From Leptodactylus fallax (Eukaryota > Chordata > Amphibia > Anura > Leptodactylidae), in NCBI GenBank assembly GCA_947044405.1, contig CAMRHE010001075.1, positions 124,001 through 188,000 on the forward strand: 64,000 bases of DNA, read 5' to 3'. Of this stretch, positions 44,207 to 56,850 are shown one piece after another. A model generated the notes under the pieces. It was not told the origin of the DNA. It was given only the letters and a program-made list of their open reading frames with translations, and did not search any database. Within the stretch, counting starts at the first letter, position 1. Every line of letters starts with the position of its first letter. A program made the position numbers and the translations under genes.

Positions 44207-44820
44207 TCACCCAACCCGTGCTCTCCGTTCACTCAATGACCTAAGACTCACATCCTCTATTATCAGAAACTCCCACTCCCGTATACAAGACTTCTCCCAA
44301 GTTGCACCACTTCTCTAGAATGCTCTATCCCGGACTATCAGATTAACTTCCAATTTCTACAGCTTCAAGCGCAAACTAAAGACATATCTTTTCAGACAGG
44401 CCTATCACAACTCCTAATGTAAACCCTTCCGTAATTAAAATCCCTAAAACATACCCTCTGTTCACACTCCCACATTAGCCCACAGGATATGATGCCATTT
44501 CAAACTAACTTTATATGTCCAGGCACCATCTGCACATTAAAGGACATGACTGGTGACGGCTCATACAGCTTTATATATGTGTAATGACAGTAACCTCTAT
44601 TACAAAATTGTCTGACCATTGTATAAGCAATGCTACCTCTGATGCCGCCCCTGCTACATCAAAGAGTGTAAGCTCTTGCGAGCAGGGCCCTCAGTCCCAG
44701 TGTGTGAATTGACTATTTCTTTGTAATATATCTTTTTTGTCTGTACTTGAACTCTACAAATTGTACAGTGCTGCAGAATATGTTAGTGCTATATAAATAA
44801 AATGTATTACTATTATTATT
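44207..44820 (+). pseudogene. L2-like LINE, C-terminal part and 3' tail (continuation)
   Basis: Continues the LINE interrupted at 39458. Translation gives PTRALRSLNDLRLTSSII, NSHSRIQDFSQVAPLL, then a stop (TAG) where the family has Trp, then NALSRTIRLTSNFYSFKRKL and KTYLFRQAYHNS*. This is the typical end of an L2-type ORF2. The 3' UTR ends GTAAGCTCTTGCGAGCAGGG, GCTATATAAATAAAATG and (ATT)n at about 44805-44820. Confidence 0.88.
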
Positions 44821-45020
44821 GGATACAGACAGGATACAAGCGTTTTTTTCTGGGAAAAATCTCAGGTTTCAGGGTCTACATTGCACAGACAGGTCTAGGA
44901 GTATATAGGATGCAGGGACACGTCTCAGGATACACTGAATATAGACAGGCTACAGATTCATATTTCGGGGTACACAGACAGAATACAAGCAGGTTTCAGG
45001 CTCAGGTCTCAGGGTTCACT
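44820..45020. repeat. Degenerate minisatellite (GGATACAGACAGGATACA words)
   Basis: Imperfect repeats of ACAGACAGG, GGATACA and CTCAGGTTTCAGG. Read on the other strand they recall the minisatellite at 35130-35375. The 123-residue frame over it (44802-45173) looks like a by-product. Confidence 0.55.
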
Positions 45021-46688
45021 ACAGGTTTTGGGTCTTCAGGCAGAACTGGAACCTGGAGACAAAAGGCAGAATCCACAGACAGGAAAATAGAGCAAAACAG
45101 ATCCATGCCCAGCAAACAACTAGAACAGAATGCACATCAAAACAGAACAAATCAATCCTCAGGCAAAGACTGATGGGGCAGGCAGGTTAAAATAGCAATT
45201 TTCATAGTCAGTCATCAATAGTCAATGGTACAGCAGGAATTGCAAAACCTATGAGTATGGGTTAATGACTGTACAATGCTGCAGGGTGTGGAAGAGTAAG
45301 GTACCAGAAAGTATAGCAGAAGCAACATATGAAATAGCAGAACTGACAGTCAAAAATGCATTACAAAATCACCAAATAAGTGATACATTAAAAAAAAAAA
45401 AAAAAATCATTTACACAGTTACTCTTTAACAGTAACATCGGTAACAGCCCCACTGCCACATCCTAGCTACAGCCCTTTCTATCCATTCTTTATAATATAC
45501 AGAAGAAATTAAAACAGAATTCCGTTCCAAGAATATTATTGGAACCTCAAGTTCCTGGTAAGAGGATGTTAATCTCATTAGGGGTTAAGCTATTTAAGTC
45601 ACACGAGAAAAAAAATAATGAGGATTTACATTTTACTTTACAGAAAACATTTCTACATTTACACAAGGATTCATTATTTCCCAAATGTGTGACACTATAC
45701 ACTCTGTTATAGGGGTCTGCAGCAGAACTCCCATTAGAATCACACTGAAACGCTACCTACATGTAGGCTAAGCCGTAATAAATTGGAATTCTTTTCTCTT
45801 TTTAACTCTAAAATCAACATTTTATGTTAAAATGCAATGCCAACCGAAATTAAAATCATCATTGCTCCAAAAACTTCTGTGTATTTGTTATCTAAACTCA
45901 GCTTTTCAGTTTGTGAAAAGTTTGCAATCTTACAGCCACTTATTGTCTGTGAGCAAATTTCAATTTGTCCATAAAAGAGCTCTGTTCGTAAGCCTGGAAA
46001 CAAGCTGGGAAGTCTATTTTAATAGCATTATCAATGTCAATGTAGGTGGAAGTAAATAACTTCTCCTCCTGTACCTGGGTTTTAATAGGAATCTGTTTTA
46101 TAAGTGACCACCTGGAACATGCAAGAAAAAAAAAGTAAGATCTGGGATTTTTAGCAAAAAAATGTTTTGTAGTACACCGTGAGGCACAGTTTTGTTCTAC
46201 TTTTTGGAAATATTTGAACAAGTACAATTTAATTTAAGACAATTATACAAGCAGCTTCACTCCTGTAGTTTTTAATAGTACCCATAAAGAATATAAAATT
46301 AGTGACTTTTGTATGATCTATGCATGCTGGTGGAGCGAGGGGAAAGCAGGAGACATGACACAATTCTGTCAGCCATAGTGCCTGTTACAGTGCCGTTATA
46401 ATGACATCCATATACATACACAGTACAAGCCACTGATTTTTCAATGCACTTTCTCCATGGTCCAATGCTGCTCCCTTCACTCTTGGCTAGAAAGTCACAT
46501 GTGAGTAGCCAACTTTGTGCTATATATAACTTCCCCTGTCGAGTGTAGTTGTTAGATAAGCATGGAAACAAGCATGGAACCATAAATTGTGTTCTCCCGC
46601 ATGGAATAATAAATAAATGAAAGGAGATTCACCTAAACATAGACCCCAGTACCCTCTGCAACATACCCCTACACACTATTTTTGTAAG
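45021..46688. other. Non-coding DNA, no gene recognised
   Basis: AT-rich, with one poly-A tract (45391-45407). No supported coding exon or repeat family. Confidence 0.45.
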
Positions 46689-46830
46689 GAGCCGGAACGG
46701 AACCTCCGCGGCGGCACGTGGGGGTTGCCGGTCCTCTCCTCTAAGTGATACTTCTGGCCCCTAGGGAGGTAGGCTGGAACCTCCGCGACGGTATGCGGGG
46801 GTTGCTGGTCCTTCCCCGCTCGGGCCACGG
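46689..46830. repeat. GC-rich tandem duplication, about 77-bp offset
   Basis: GGAACCTCCGCGGCGGCACG at about 46698 is repeated in changed form as GGAACCTCCGCGACGGTATG at about 46774, each followed by GGGGGTTGC(C/T)GGTCCT. The surrounding 46690-47480 is GC-richer than its neighbours and may be part of a larger unidentified repeat or retroelement end. Confidence 0.6.
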
Positions 46831-48209
46831 GATTCCCTTCGGGAGTAGGTATTGAGTCGAACCTTTATATTCGGGACTTCCACTCCAGGTAATCGCCGGC
46901 TATTCAGTTTCCCCTGGTAGTAAGCTCTGCATATTTCCTGTTTTGTTACCTCCTGCCTAGTCCTCCTGCTTCTGTTGTTTGACTATCCTTCTGGCCTCCC
47001 GATTTTGTACCTTGTTCTCCCTCTTCTGCTAATGCCTTCAGACATCGTCCTCCTGAACTTTGATTTGGTACTACTCTGCTCTCCTCTTACGGACCCGGCT
47101 TGCTTGACACATCTATTTTGATTTCCCATTTGTACTTCGCTAACCTCACGCTGACAACTCAGACTGTACGACAACTCTTTGGAACTCTGCTGCCATCTAC
47201 TGCCTGCCGTCATCCGCTGCTTTCTACTCTGCAGACTGACATCCCTACTCCTGCTACTACAGGTAAGTGATTTCAGTTTCTATTCTACTGTGTCTGGTGG
47301 TGTGGTGTGCTGTGCGTCCGGCGCTCTCTGACCTGTGCCGCTCTGCCCGTCAGTAGCTTCCAAGTCCATCCCCACCATCAGGGGCCCTGGTGAACATCTC
47401 TGGGGGGTGGGGTTCAGTGCGGTTGGGAGAGCACGGTTTTTACCATTTTGATTTGGTTTGACTGGTGCTGGGACTCATTGCTTAGCTCAACACTGCATCT
47501 GTTTCCTAACAATTCTATACTCATGTGTCTCTCTTATTCCACATTTCAACTGGCTCCCCAGGAAGGTTGCAATGACATAACGTCAGGAAAACATGTAAAA
47601 TAGCAGCAGTCATTGAGCATGGGTGTCTGTTTCATTGGCTAGAGGGGAATAATCCACTGACAAATGGGAACAACTGAATGGGAACATTGAATTCCCCATG
47701 CCCAATCCTTCTTTCCCTGAAAAGTGCTGTTTGGAGCAAATCTGTGTACAGCCAACTTTTATCTATTTCATGTGGAGCATAGCAATTATTTAGTGTGTTG
47801 TGCTTGACCTCAGTAGAAATGGGCTTTTCTATGAAAGCAGGAACAGACTACACCTAGTAGTGTAACCATTGTGACATTTAGGTTTACATGGAAATGGTAG
47901 AGCATTTTTTTAAGCCAGACTTTGAAAAATTGTAAGTAGATAATTTGTTAAAGAACTAACCGCAAATGGGTATGCCACATGTGTTCAATACTAGTGGTCC
48001 AGTCATTGTGGATGTCAAATAGCTCAGTAAAGGCTTGGCAGGTCCACAATGATAAATCCAAATGCTGTTGGCACAATTAAATAAAATCCAAATGCTTTAT
48101 TCATTCATTAAAAACTCCAGACGATATATAATTCCAAGGTTTGTAACATAAAAGGTGTCCAGATTAGCCATAATAAACTCTTAAAATGTTATTGACCCAT
48201 ATGTACATA
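46831..48209. other. GC-richer then AT-rich DNA, no gene recognised
   Basis: From 46831 to about 47480 the base composition stays higher in GC, with CT-rich stretches. I found no protein family. The rest is ordinary spacer up to the Tc1 element. Confidence 0.4.
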
Positions 48210-49828
48210 CAGTACAGATCAAAAGGTTGGACACACCTTCTCATTCCAAGAGTTTTCTGTATTTTCATGACTATAAAAATTGTAGATTCACACTGAAGGC
48301 ATCAAAACTATGAATTAACACATGTGGAATTATATACTTAACAAAAAAGTGTGAAACAACTGAAAATATGTCTTATATTCTAGGTTCTTCAAAGTAGCCA
48401 CCTTTTGCTTTGATTACTGCTTTGCACACTCTTGGCATTCTCTTCATGAGCTTCAAGAGGTAGTCACCTGAAATGGTTTTCACTTCACAGGTGTGCCCCG
48501 TCAGGTTTAATAAGTGGGATTTCTTGCCTTATAAATGGGGTTGGGACCATCAGTTGTGTTGTTCAAAAGTCAGGTGGATACACAGCTGATAGTCCTACTG
48601 AATGGAGTGTTAGAATTTGTATTATGGCAAGAAAAAAGCAGCTAAGTAAAGAAAAACGAGTGGCCATCATTACTTTAAGAAATTAAGGTCAGTCAGTCCG
48701 AAAAATTGGGCAAACTTTGAAAGTGTCCCCAAGTGCAGTGACCAAAACCATCAAGCACTTCAAAGAAACTGGCTCACATGAGGACCTTCCCAGGAAGACC
48801 AAGAGTCACCTCTGCTGCGGAGGATAAGTTCATCCGAGTCACCAGCCTTACAAATCGCAGGTTAACAGCAGCTCAGATTAGAGACCAGGTCAATGCCACA
48901 CAGAGTTCTAGCAGCAGACACATCTCTACAACAACTGTTAAGAGGAGACTGTGTGCAGCAGGCCTTCATGGTAAAATAGCTGCTAGGAAACCACTGCTAA
49001 GGACAGGCAACAAGCACAAGAGACTTGTTTGGGCTAAAGAACACAAGGAATGCACATTAGACCTGTGGAAATCTGTGCTTTGGTCTGATGAGTCCAAATT
49101 TGAGATCTTTGGTTCCAACCACCGTGTCTTTGTGCGACGCAGAAAAGGTGAACGAATGGACTCTACATGCCTGGTTTCCACCGTGAAGCATGGAGAAGGA
49201 GGTGTGATGGTGTGGGGGTGCTTTGCTGGTGACACTGTTTATTCAAAATTGAAGGAATACTGAACCAGCATGGTTACCACAGCATCTTGCAGCGGCATGC
49301 TATTCCATCCGGTTTGCGTTTAGTTGGACCATCATTTATTTTTCAACAGGACAATGACCCCCAAACACACCTCCAGACTGTGTAAGGGCTATTTGACCAA
49401 GAAGGAGAGTGATGGGGTGCTACGCCAGATGACCTGGTCTCCACAGTCACCAGACCTGAACCCAATCGAGATGGTTTGGGGTGAGCTGGACCGCAGAGTG
49501 AAGGCAAAAGGGCCAACAAGTGCTAAGCATCTCTGGGAACTCCTTCAAGACTGTTGGAAGACCATTTCATGTGACTACCTCTTGAAGCTCATCAAGAGAA
49601 TGCCAAGAGTGTGCAAAGCAGTAATCAAAGCAAAAGGTGGCTACTTTGAAGAACCTAGAATATAAGACATATTTTCAGTTGTTTCACACTTTTTTGTTAA
49701 GTATATAATTCCACATGTGTTAATTCATAGTTTTGATGCCTTCAGTGTGAATCTACAATTTTTATAGTCATGAAAATACAGAAAACTCTTGGAATGAGAA
49801 GGTGTGTCCAAACTTTTGGTCTGTACTG
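48210..49828 (+). mobile_element. Tc1-like transposon with about 270-bp inverted repeats (family B)
   Basis: A 1619-bp element between TA at 48208-48209 and 49829-49830. Termini are CAGTACAGATCAAAAG (left) and CAGTACAGACCAAAAG (right complement). Inverted repeats run from 48210 to about 48478 and from about 49560 to 49828; I count four mismatches. The right repeat includes the last 35 or so codons of the transposase and its stop. The reading frame is broken. Confidence 0.95.
48624..49665 (+). pseudogene. Broken Tc1-like transposase (family B)
   Basis: Starts MARKKQLSKEKRVAIITLRN, then TAA at about 48684. It continues GQSVRKIGQTLKVSPSAVTK (helix-turn-helix) and shifts frame near 48780. It runs RVTSAAEDKFIRVTSLTNRR and on to LWSDESKFEIFG and HGEGGVMVWGCFAGDTV, with a second shift near 49240. 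A third reading change is needed before 49350, where the QDN part of QQDNDPKHTS is out of frame with what follows. The end, [20 protein letters not shown] to FEEPRI*, is intact. The second catalytic Asp is thus split from the rest. Confidence 0.92.
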
Positions 49829-52800
49829 TACCTTGAATGAAAGAGGCCACACATAATATTTTGTTTGTCTGCTATTGCTGTGATTCTTCCAAAACCACCG
49901 TATTTTTTTTTACCCTTATAGTGATCCTATTGGATATTTATATGAAGCTTTATCTCTGTTTGCTGAATAGTATTATCAGATACCAAAGACTGTCTGAACC
50001 TTCAAAAAGTCTTTATTTCCACAAGATAAGAAAGATTTACTGTGGAATATCTATATTCCCAAATGTTTATATTTCTGTTCTTAAATATATCCACACTATT
50101 AAACAATGGATAAAATCCTTTATTGATGCTTGCGAGCTTTAGCTACATGGTAGGAATTCATAATGTGTTCTACGATTTCAATATTTAACAATAAAACACA
50201 GTTAAGCAAAATTGAAGGTTTTTGAGATAGGGACGAGATACAAAAATCTATCATTTAAGTTTTCTTTGTAGATTTAAGGCTATAAAGACATTGCTGAGGT
50301 AGAGGTTCTGCACCAGCTGATGATGGCATGGAGAATAATAGATCATTCTATTTACTTGACATTGAAACACATGGCTGTCAGCTACTCCAGATCACCATCA
50401 TGTCTTACTTTTCCTTTAATTCGAATATTTATTTGATACTGCATTTCTTAAAGGAAAATAACATTTCATCATACCCATAGTGTATATAGTCTATAGAATA
50501 TGGTATAAAAATAGAAAGTAAAACATGATAAAAACAATTAAGCAACATGATCTTGTTTCGCAACATCTTTTACCTCTGACATGTACTTTCCAGACAGGAG
50601 ATCTATGAATCAACAATGGATTGAGCCTCATGAAAGCACCTCAGGCTGACAAAATGAAAATAATTTTCCAAAGTCCTGACTGCCGTGACCTTTGTCTTTA
50701 GTCTTATTAAATCATTCTGTTTCAGGTAGTGAATCCATCCATCTCTTGTTGTGAAATCCAGTTTTGATATTTGAGCATTGTGAACAATTGTTCCCAATAG
50801 TCGGCTTGGTAAACAGTCTGTGTAAAAGTGTTTTCAAAGGGTTGTCTAGGAATTAGGCCGGAGGAGGTGGAAAATGAAAAAAAAAAGCATACTACTAGCT
50901 GTCCCCAGTGCTCTGTTGTTCGCTACCAGTGTCTGTTTGGTCTTGTACCATGTCCTCGTTGGAGGTTAATTCTCAACCTCAGCCTCCCCTGCTGACACTC
51001 CAAGTTTCAGTCACATAACAATTGCAGCATCCCAGAGTGACTCTGCTTTTATGTCTTGTGTTTTAAGTTGTGTTATTTTTTTTTTAAGGTGCTCTGGTTA
51101 TGTGTATATTATTTTGTTTTGTATGTATTTGCAGCTTCCATTATGTGTTATCCCTTATGGTTTCCCCTTCGTTGGTCATCCCTTCACTTGGTTTAACCCT
51201 GACCAATCCCAGGCCATGGAGACTCAAAGACTCTGCAGAACCATTAGAGCCTCAGTTAGTTAGTGGTTAGTGTGCAGCGAGTGTTGGCACAGTAGCAACT
51301 GAGCTCTACCATGTTCTAGTCAGCCCCTGAGGGAGAAGATTACAGCTCAAAGCTCTGCCAGAGCCAGCCTTGAGACAAGGATCATCAACCTGTCATCTGT
51401 ACAGATCGTATGCCAGGAGGAGAGAAGGTTTTCTCTCATTTTCTAGGAACAATATTCCAGGACCAACCTAATAAGGTATCTGGGCCCAGAGGACTTCCTT
51501 ACCGCCAGCCTCCAGAACCATCTACTGGCTGAGGCTAGGTTACCTATAGAGTTGTTGGAGTGGAGTGCAATGCACTTATCCACCATTACATTCTGGGCAT
51601 CCCTCATACACAAGCCTGGGTGAATCCAACAGTTGGGAGACTACTAACCCCATCGGGAAGCTGCATGTTTGTGTTCATAGTCGCACAGTTTGCCACAGTA
51701 AAGTTTACTCTGTTTTCAACTACATCACTGCCTCCTGAGTTATTCCTGTGTTCATCATCAAATCCCTTCCGAACACCATCAAATGGCTCAGGGTAAGAGA
51801 GGACCCCTCTCTAACTGGAAGCACCCCAGGGGTACAACTACCACCGCTATCAGGTACCATGCAGGTTCCCCTCATCAGTGTCCAGCCTAGGAGGTGTGCT
51901 GGAGAGTTCAGTTGAGGGCACTTGGCCTATCTGGTAATATCACTATTGCCACTACTACTCCCATCCTCCGGTTCCCTCCATCTGGGTTGCAGCACAATGA
52001 ATAAAGCGGAGTCAGTGACATCACAGAGAGCGTTCAACAGGAGAGTTCACCTGGCACCATTGCTGAGACCCCCACCAATCACCAGAAAGTAAAAACCAAT
52101 GGGGACCTAGAAAGTGTCAGAAAGCAATTGCTGGGGATCACTGAAGTGAAGATCACTTTTTAAAAATTTTGTTACGTGATGCTTAACCTTTAACAAAAAA
52201 AAGAAAAAGAAAATATTGTCACCTATTATCTCCTGCTGGGCTGCTCCATTTCTGGCCATAGCCCAACAAAGATGGTGGGCTTGGTCAAATGAGCGGAGCT
52301 AAACAATCATATTGTCCTATTGCAGACTGAGCACGGTGTTACAGTTACATGAGAGAAGGAGAGGAGAGAACATATGGGCGGGATATCTCTCCGTACTAAC
52401 TGTAAGATGAGGCATAATAGAACCAAGAGAAATAAGAATATTAACAGGAAAACGGCTAGGAGATTTTATTATTTTCCTGTGCGATTTTCCTTTATTACAT
52501 TTTATGACTGTTTTCTGTTAGGTTGCCTTTACATTTCCAAAGAAGATGCTCATTCTTAGGTACATAGTGATATATTCAATTAAATAATATTAGAATTATT
52601 AGATTCTTATCTGTAACCATTTTTGTGTATATTTTTACAGATCAGTTTGACCAATGTAAATAAAGGAAAAGCAGTCATGCCATATAAATATATTGGATAA
52701 TGCATCATTTACTGTCACTGTCTAGATATGAGTAGCGACCAGTAATTTACTGTCAGTTATAGAAGTCTATTAAAGTATCAGTCACTATAGTTAATTATAT

Positions 52801-52926
52801 AATTCAATAAGCAGCATATTTTATCAGTTTAGATCAGAGTTCCCCAACCTCTGAAAAGGCACATGTTGTTTTTTGGATCCCTACACATGGTTCCTATTGG
52901 CAATGTATATAACCAGCACCAGGAAT
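49829..52926. other. Non-coding DNA, no gene recognised
   Basis: AT-rich sequence with short frames only. A TTAA-type MITE end is possible near 50837 (AAAGGGTTGTCTAGGAATTA), but I did not find its partner. A short hAT-like motif, CAGAGTTCCCCAACCTCTG, is at about 52836-52854. Confidence 0.4.
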
Positions 52927-53880
52927 CAGTGGTGTAATTAAAGTCTTCTGGTGCAAACTTTTGTCTGGGGCCCTCTACCCCCTCCCTAGAGCAAATTCTT
53001 GACAGTGATGGTTACAGGAGCTGCAGCGATATCTCAGAAACTTGAAAGGGATACAGCTTTAGCTCCTAGCATGTAAACAATACTGGGACAGTATTATATG
53101 CTCCACAGTGGCCACCACACAGTATCATATGCTCCACAGTGACCCCACACAGTATTATATGTTCCACAGTGGCCCCCACACAGTACTATAAGGTCCACAG
53201 TGGCCCCTGCATAGTATTATATGCTCCAAAGTGGTCCCCGCGCAGTATTATATGCTCCACAATGGCCCACACACAGTATTATATGCTCCCAAGAGTCCCC
53301 CTATAGGGACAGTGATATTATTATACTTTGGGGTCACCTCAGACCCCAGAGTATAATAAGTAGAGTCCCAGGGGTAGTGATTAAAAATAACAAACACTTA
53401 TGCTCACCTTACCTCACCTCTCCTGCGCATCCTCGCTCTGTCCAGCTGTCTTCAGCATCTTGCTTGGTCCTCTTCTGCCTGGTGACTGAGGTCACATGCC
53501 CCAGACATAACTGCTGGGGCCTATGATTGGGCCTCAACGGTCACATGGGGCACAATGACGTCATTATGCTGACGTGCCCATGTGACTGCTGGGGCACGTG
53601 ATCTCAGTCACCACCCGGAAGAGCCCTGGAGAGGATGCCAAGCCCAGGAGAGGTGAGTATAAGTATTTTTTTATTTTTAGTCACCTCCCCTGGGCTGTTA
53701 TCTATTGGAAAGGGGCCTGGCGACATACTGGGACCCTTTCCATTAACAATATGTATAGTGGTCGGGGAACCAGGCTTTTCCTGATGACTATCATGGTGGT
53801 CTGGGACCCAGGCCATTTCCAGCTGGTACTTTACTCGACTTGGTTTATAGTCAAAACCATATTAATAGCAATTGATCATG
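52927..53880. mobile_element. hAT-like repeat with internal minisatellite, second copy
   Basis: Starts CAGTGGTGTAATTAAAG, like 6557. It has the minisatellite (53085-53290; units TATTATATGCTCCACAGTGG), the inverted pair TATTATACTTTGGGGTC and GACCCCAGAGTATAATAA, and GTGACGTCATTATG-type sequence near 53545-53575. In the copy at 6557 the same modules appear on the opposite strand relative to the start. The right end is not defined. Confidence 0.5.
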
Positions 53881-55794
53881 ACAAGTAATCGCTGGCTGCA
53901 TCAGTGAAGTGTTGTTCTTGCCCACATTAGCAATTTTTTGTCAGTATGAGGTACCACCTAGCAAATGTGCAATGTGCATATTTAGATATCTCCCTTAAAT
54001 ATTAAGTGTGGCTGAAGTCTACCTGCTGTATTGAAAAGTGACTTACAATCCACCAATGTTTGGGTACCTGATAGAAGTTGACTAGTATATCATGATTTAA
54101 CCCTATAAGAGAAAGTAAAAACCAAAACACTTTTTGACCAGGTTATGAATTAAACAGGAATCTGATTTTTACTTTACTATCACCCATGAAGAACTCTACA
54201 CAGTTGTTTTATCTATACTTACAGACAGTTTTGACAAGAGCATAAAGTACATTGAAGAGTTGCACTCTGTTCTTAAAAACTTCCCATGGCTATAGCAGAT
54301 ACAATGACCTATTAATGTCTGACCAAGCACACTGAATTGCAGGAAAGGTTATGGATTTAATTTCATAAAGGCTGTTGTTCATGGCTGATATGCATCCGTG
54401 GCTTACGGCATGAAAGTAAATCCTTCCCAAGGCCCTTCAATCGCTTTTGCAAGTTCACACAAGACAAAAGAAATGTAGGTATTGAAAGGAGAGAAAAACT
54501 AAGCGCTCATTAATCCACTACCTTTCCTTGTGCTTTCAAGATGTCTCTTCAGAGTTCACATGCTAATTAGCAGTCATCTATTGAGTTACATGTGACAAGA
54601 TTTCTGCAGAAATGGGAGTCCTCTAACTAATGAGACAGTTGTGGGCATCCTAAGGCAGAGCTGAAGAAAGAGCAGACCTGGAGCTCTGGGCAGTTCAAGA
54701 TCTTCCATCTGGGTTAAGTGCTCTTGTTTTGTGTGCATGTCTGTGTGTTGAAGAGTAAAATAATTAGAAGTCCGGAGAGTTTGTACTTTTGTGGCTTTCT
54801 CAGTCTTGTGCTGATTTCTAAAATATTGAGTAACATGTAGTTCTCCTGGTTATGACTCACTCATTAAGAATTTACAGTAATAAATACCTACTGTCTTACG
54901 TAAGGCATGCCAAAGTAAAACACACAGAGGCAAGCTTTAGGATTTATTTTGAAAAAGGAGCCCAAGGTGTGCATGGTAGATATCTAGAATAGATAGATGA
55001 TATACCCACTAGAGTGATCACAAAATATCAATAAGTGAACATTATCAAAAATCAATAAAGTGCCACATAATAAAAAGTGATTGCATACATATATATAAGT
55101 AGTGCAATATTTCTTGCAGTGCAAATTTAGCGCTAAAATATACATGTACCGTGCAAAAAAATCTTCAAAAGATGTTTGAAAAACAATTAAGAAGTCCATA
55201 ATACAACAGGTGCTGCACATAAGTATATTATATTACACACAAAGTAGCTCTGACTCCAGTAAAGATAAACAATGGCAACATGGAGGAAACACCATTCCAG
55301 CATCTAGCCCTCAGTGTTGAGCATGTGCCACACAATGATGCACGTGCTGTCTGATGCCAGGGCCAGATCAACAAAAATGTCAGACTAGGCAACCCCCAAC
55401 AGAACAAAGTGCTAATATTATACATAGCAGAGGCACTTTCAATTTCAGGTATGGAAATCCCAGACCAGAGTCCTGGATCCCAGAGATGTCTTAGGATCCC
55501 TGGGACAATATTGATCATCAAATGATGCTGACAACCAAGACTGCAATATGGACCCAGATTCAAACCACCACACTTCAAAGCACTGCAATGGCCACAGGAA
55601 GATGAATACAAAAGATGCCAATTCTAGTAATCAGAACAGGCCAGCAGACCAGTACATAATTATAATAAATAAATGGCACAACCCCAGAAATATCTAATGG
55701 GATGAAAGGATTATAAAATAGCCATATATACAGTAGTAGAACCCTGGCCCCAGAAAAAGGGTGAGGGGGAGTTAAACAGAACTAACAATAGCCC
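53881..55794. other. Non-coding DNA, no gene recognised
   Basis: No supported gene, RNA or named repeat. Confidence 0.45.
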
Positions 55795-56500
55795 ATGATA
55801 TAGACAAAACAACCCTGTCACCATTTTTTGATTATCTTTTTGACTGCCTGCCTTCCAAAAGTCATGACTTTTTTAAAATCTTTCCATTTGCAGAGATGCA
55901 TAAGCACTTAATTTTTTGCGGGACAAATTGTACTATATAATGGTACCATTTAATACTCCGTATGATGTACTGGGAAGCTGGAAAAAAGTTCAGAATGGAG
56001 TGAAATTGGAGAAAAACTGTGTTTGTTCTTTTCTTATGTGCTCTATTTTTATGGCATTCACTATGCAGCCAAAATGACATTTCATGTGTATTCTATCAGT
56101 GCTATTTCGGGATATCAAATTTATATAGCTTTAACCCCTTAAAAACACAATTCTGACCCCTGTAACGTTTTTTATATTTCTGTGTATGGGGCTGCTTAAG
56201 GCGTCTTTTTTTTTCTTCAGAGCAAGATAAACTTTTTATTTATACCATTTTGGGGAATGACTAATGTTTTGATCGCTTTTGGTGAAACAGCGAAAAAACG
56301 GTGCTTTTGATTTTTTTTTTTCCTTTTACAGCATTTACCATATGGGAAAACTTATTATTATAAATTTGTAGATTAGGTGTTTTTTGACACAGTGATACCT
56401 AATGTGTATGTTTTCTAGAGAAAGGGGGGTGATTTGAATTTTTAATTATTGAAAAAAATATTTAAAAAATAACTTTTTTACTATAATTTTTATACCCCCT
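55795..56500. repeat. Dispersed AT-rich repeat, second copy
   Basis: Matches the nested repeat at 26985-27590: GGGACAAATTGTACTATATA, GTATGATGTACTGGGAAGCT, TTTATATTTCTGTGTATGGG, TTTTTATTTATACCATTTTG. No ends or coding capacity recognised. The family is common in this window but unnamed by me. Confidence 0.65.
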
Positions 56501-56850
56501 AGGGGTCTTGAACCCCAGGGGACCTGATCACTATTGCAAAGCACTGCAATGCTAATGCACTGCAATGCATTAAAATAGCTCTGCTTTTATCACAGGCTGC
56601 ATAGCGGCAGCCTATAACAGAATACATACAATGACAAGCCTGTAAGCCTTCATTATTCTACTGGTTGTCATAGTAATTTATCACCGACCCAGGGGCCAGT
56701 CATCCACCCCAAAATGACGGTGCCTATGTGCTGCTGAGAAAATGGTGCCTCTGTCACCTTTGACCAAGACGTCAGGGGTTAAGGCATTGTTGCAGAGTAT
56801 AATACACCCACTATGGCGGCCACTTAGCTCCTAAGCAGACACCATATTTA

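Noticed and set aside
53598..53888. 96-residue plus frame near a GC-rich stretch
   Set aside because: Lies within the second copy of the hAT-like repeat, and an opposite-strand frame is open too. No protein similarity recognised.
55228..55611. 127-residue minus frame
   Set aside because: No recognisable domain, no neighbouring exon or repeat support. Chance frame.
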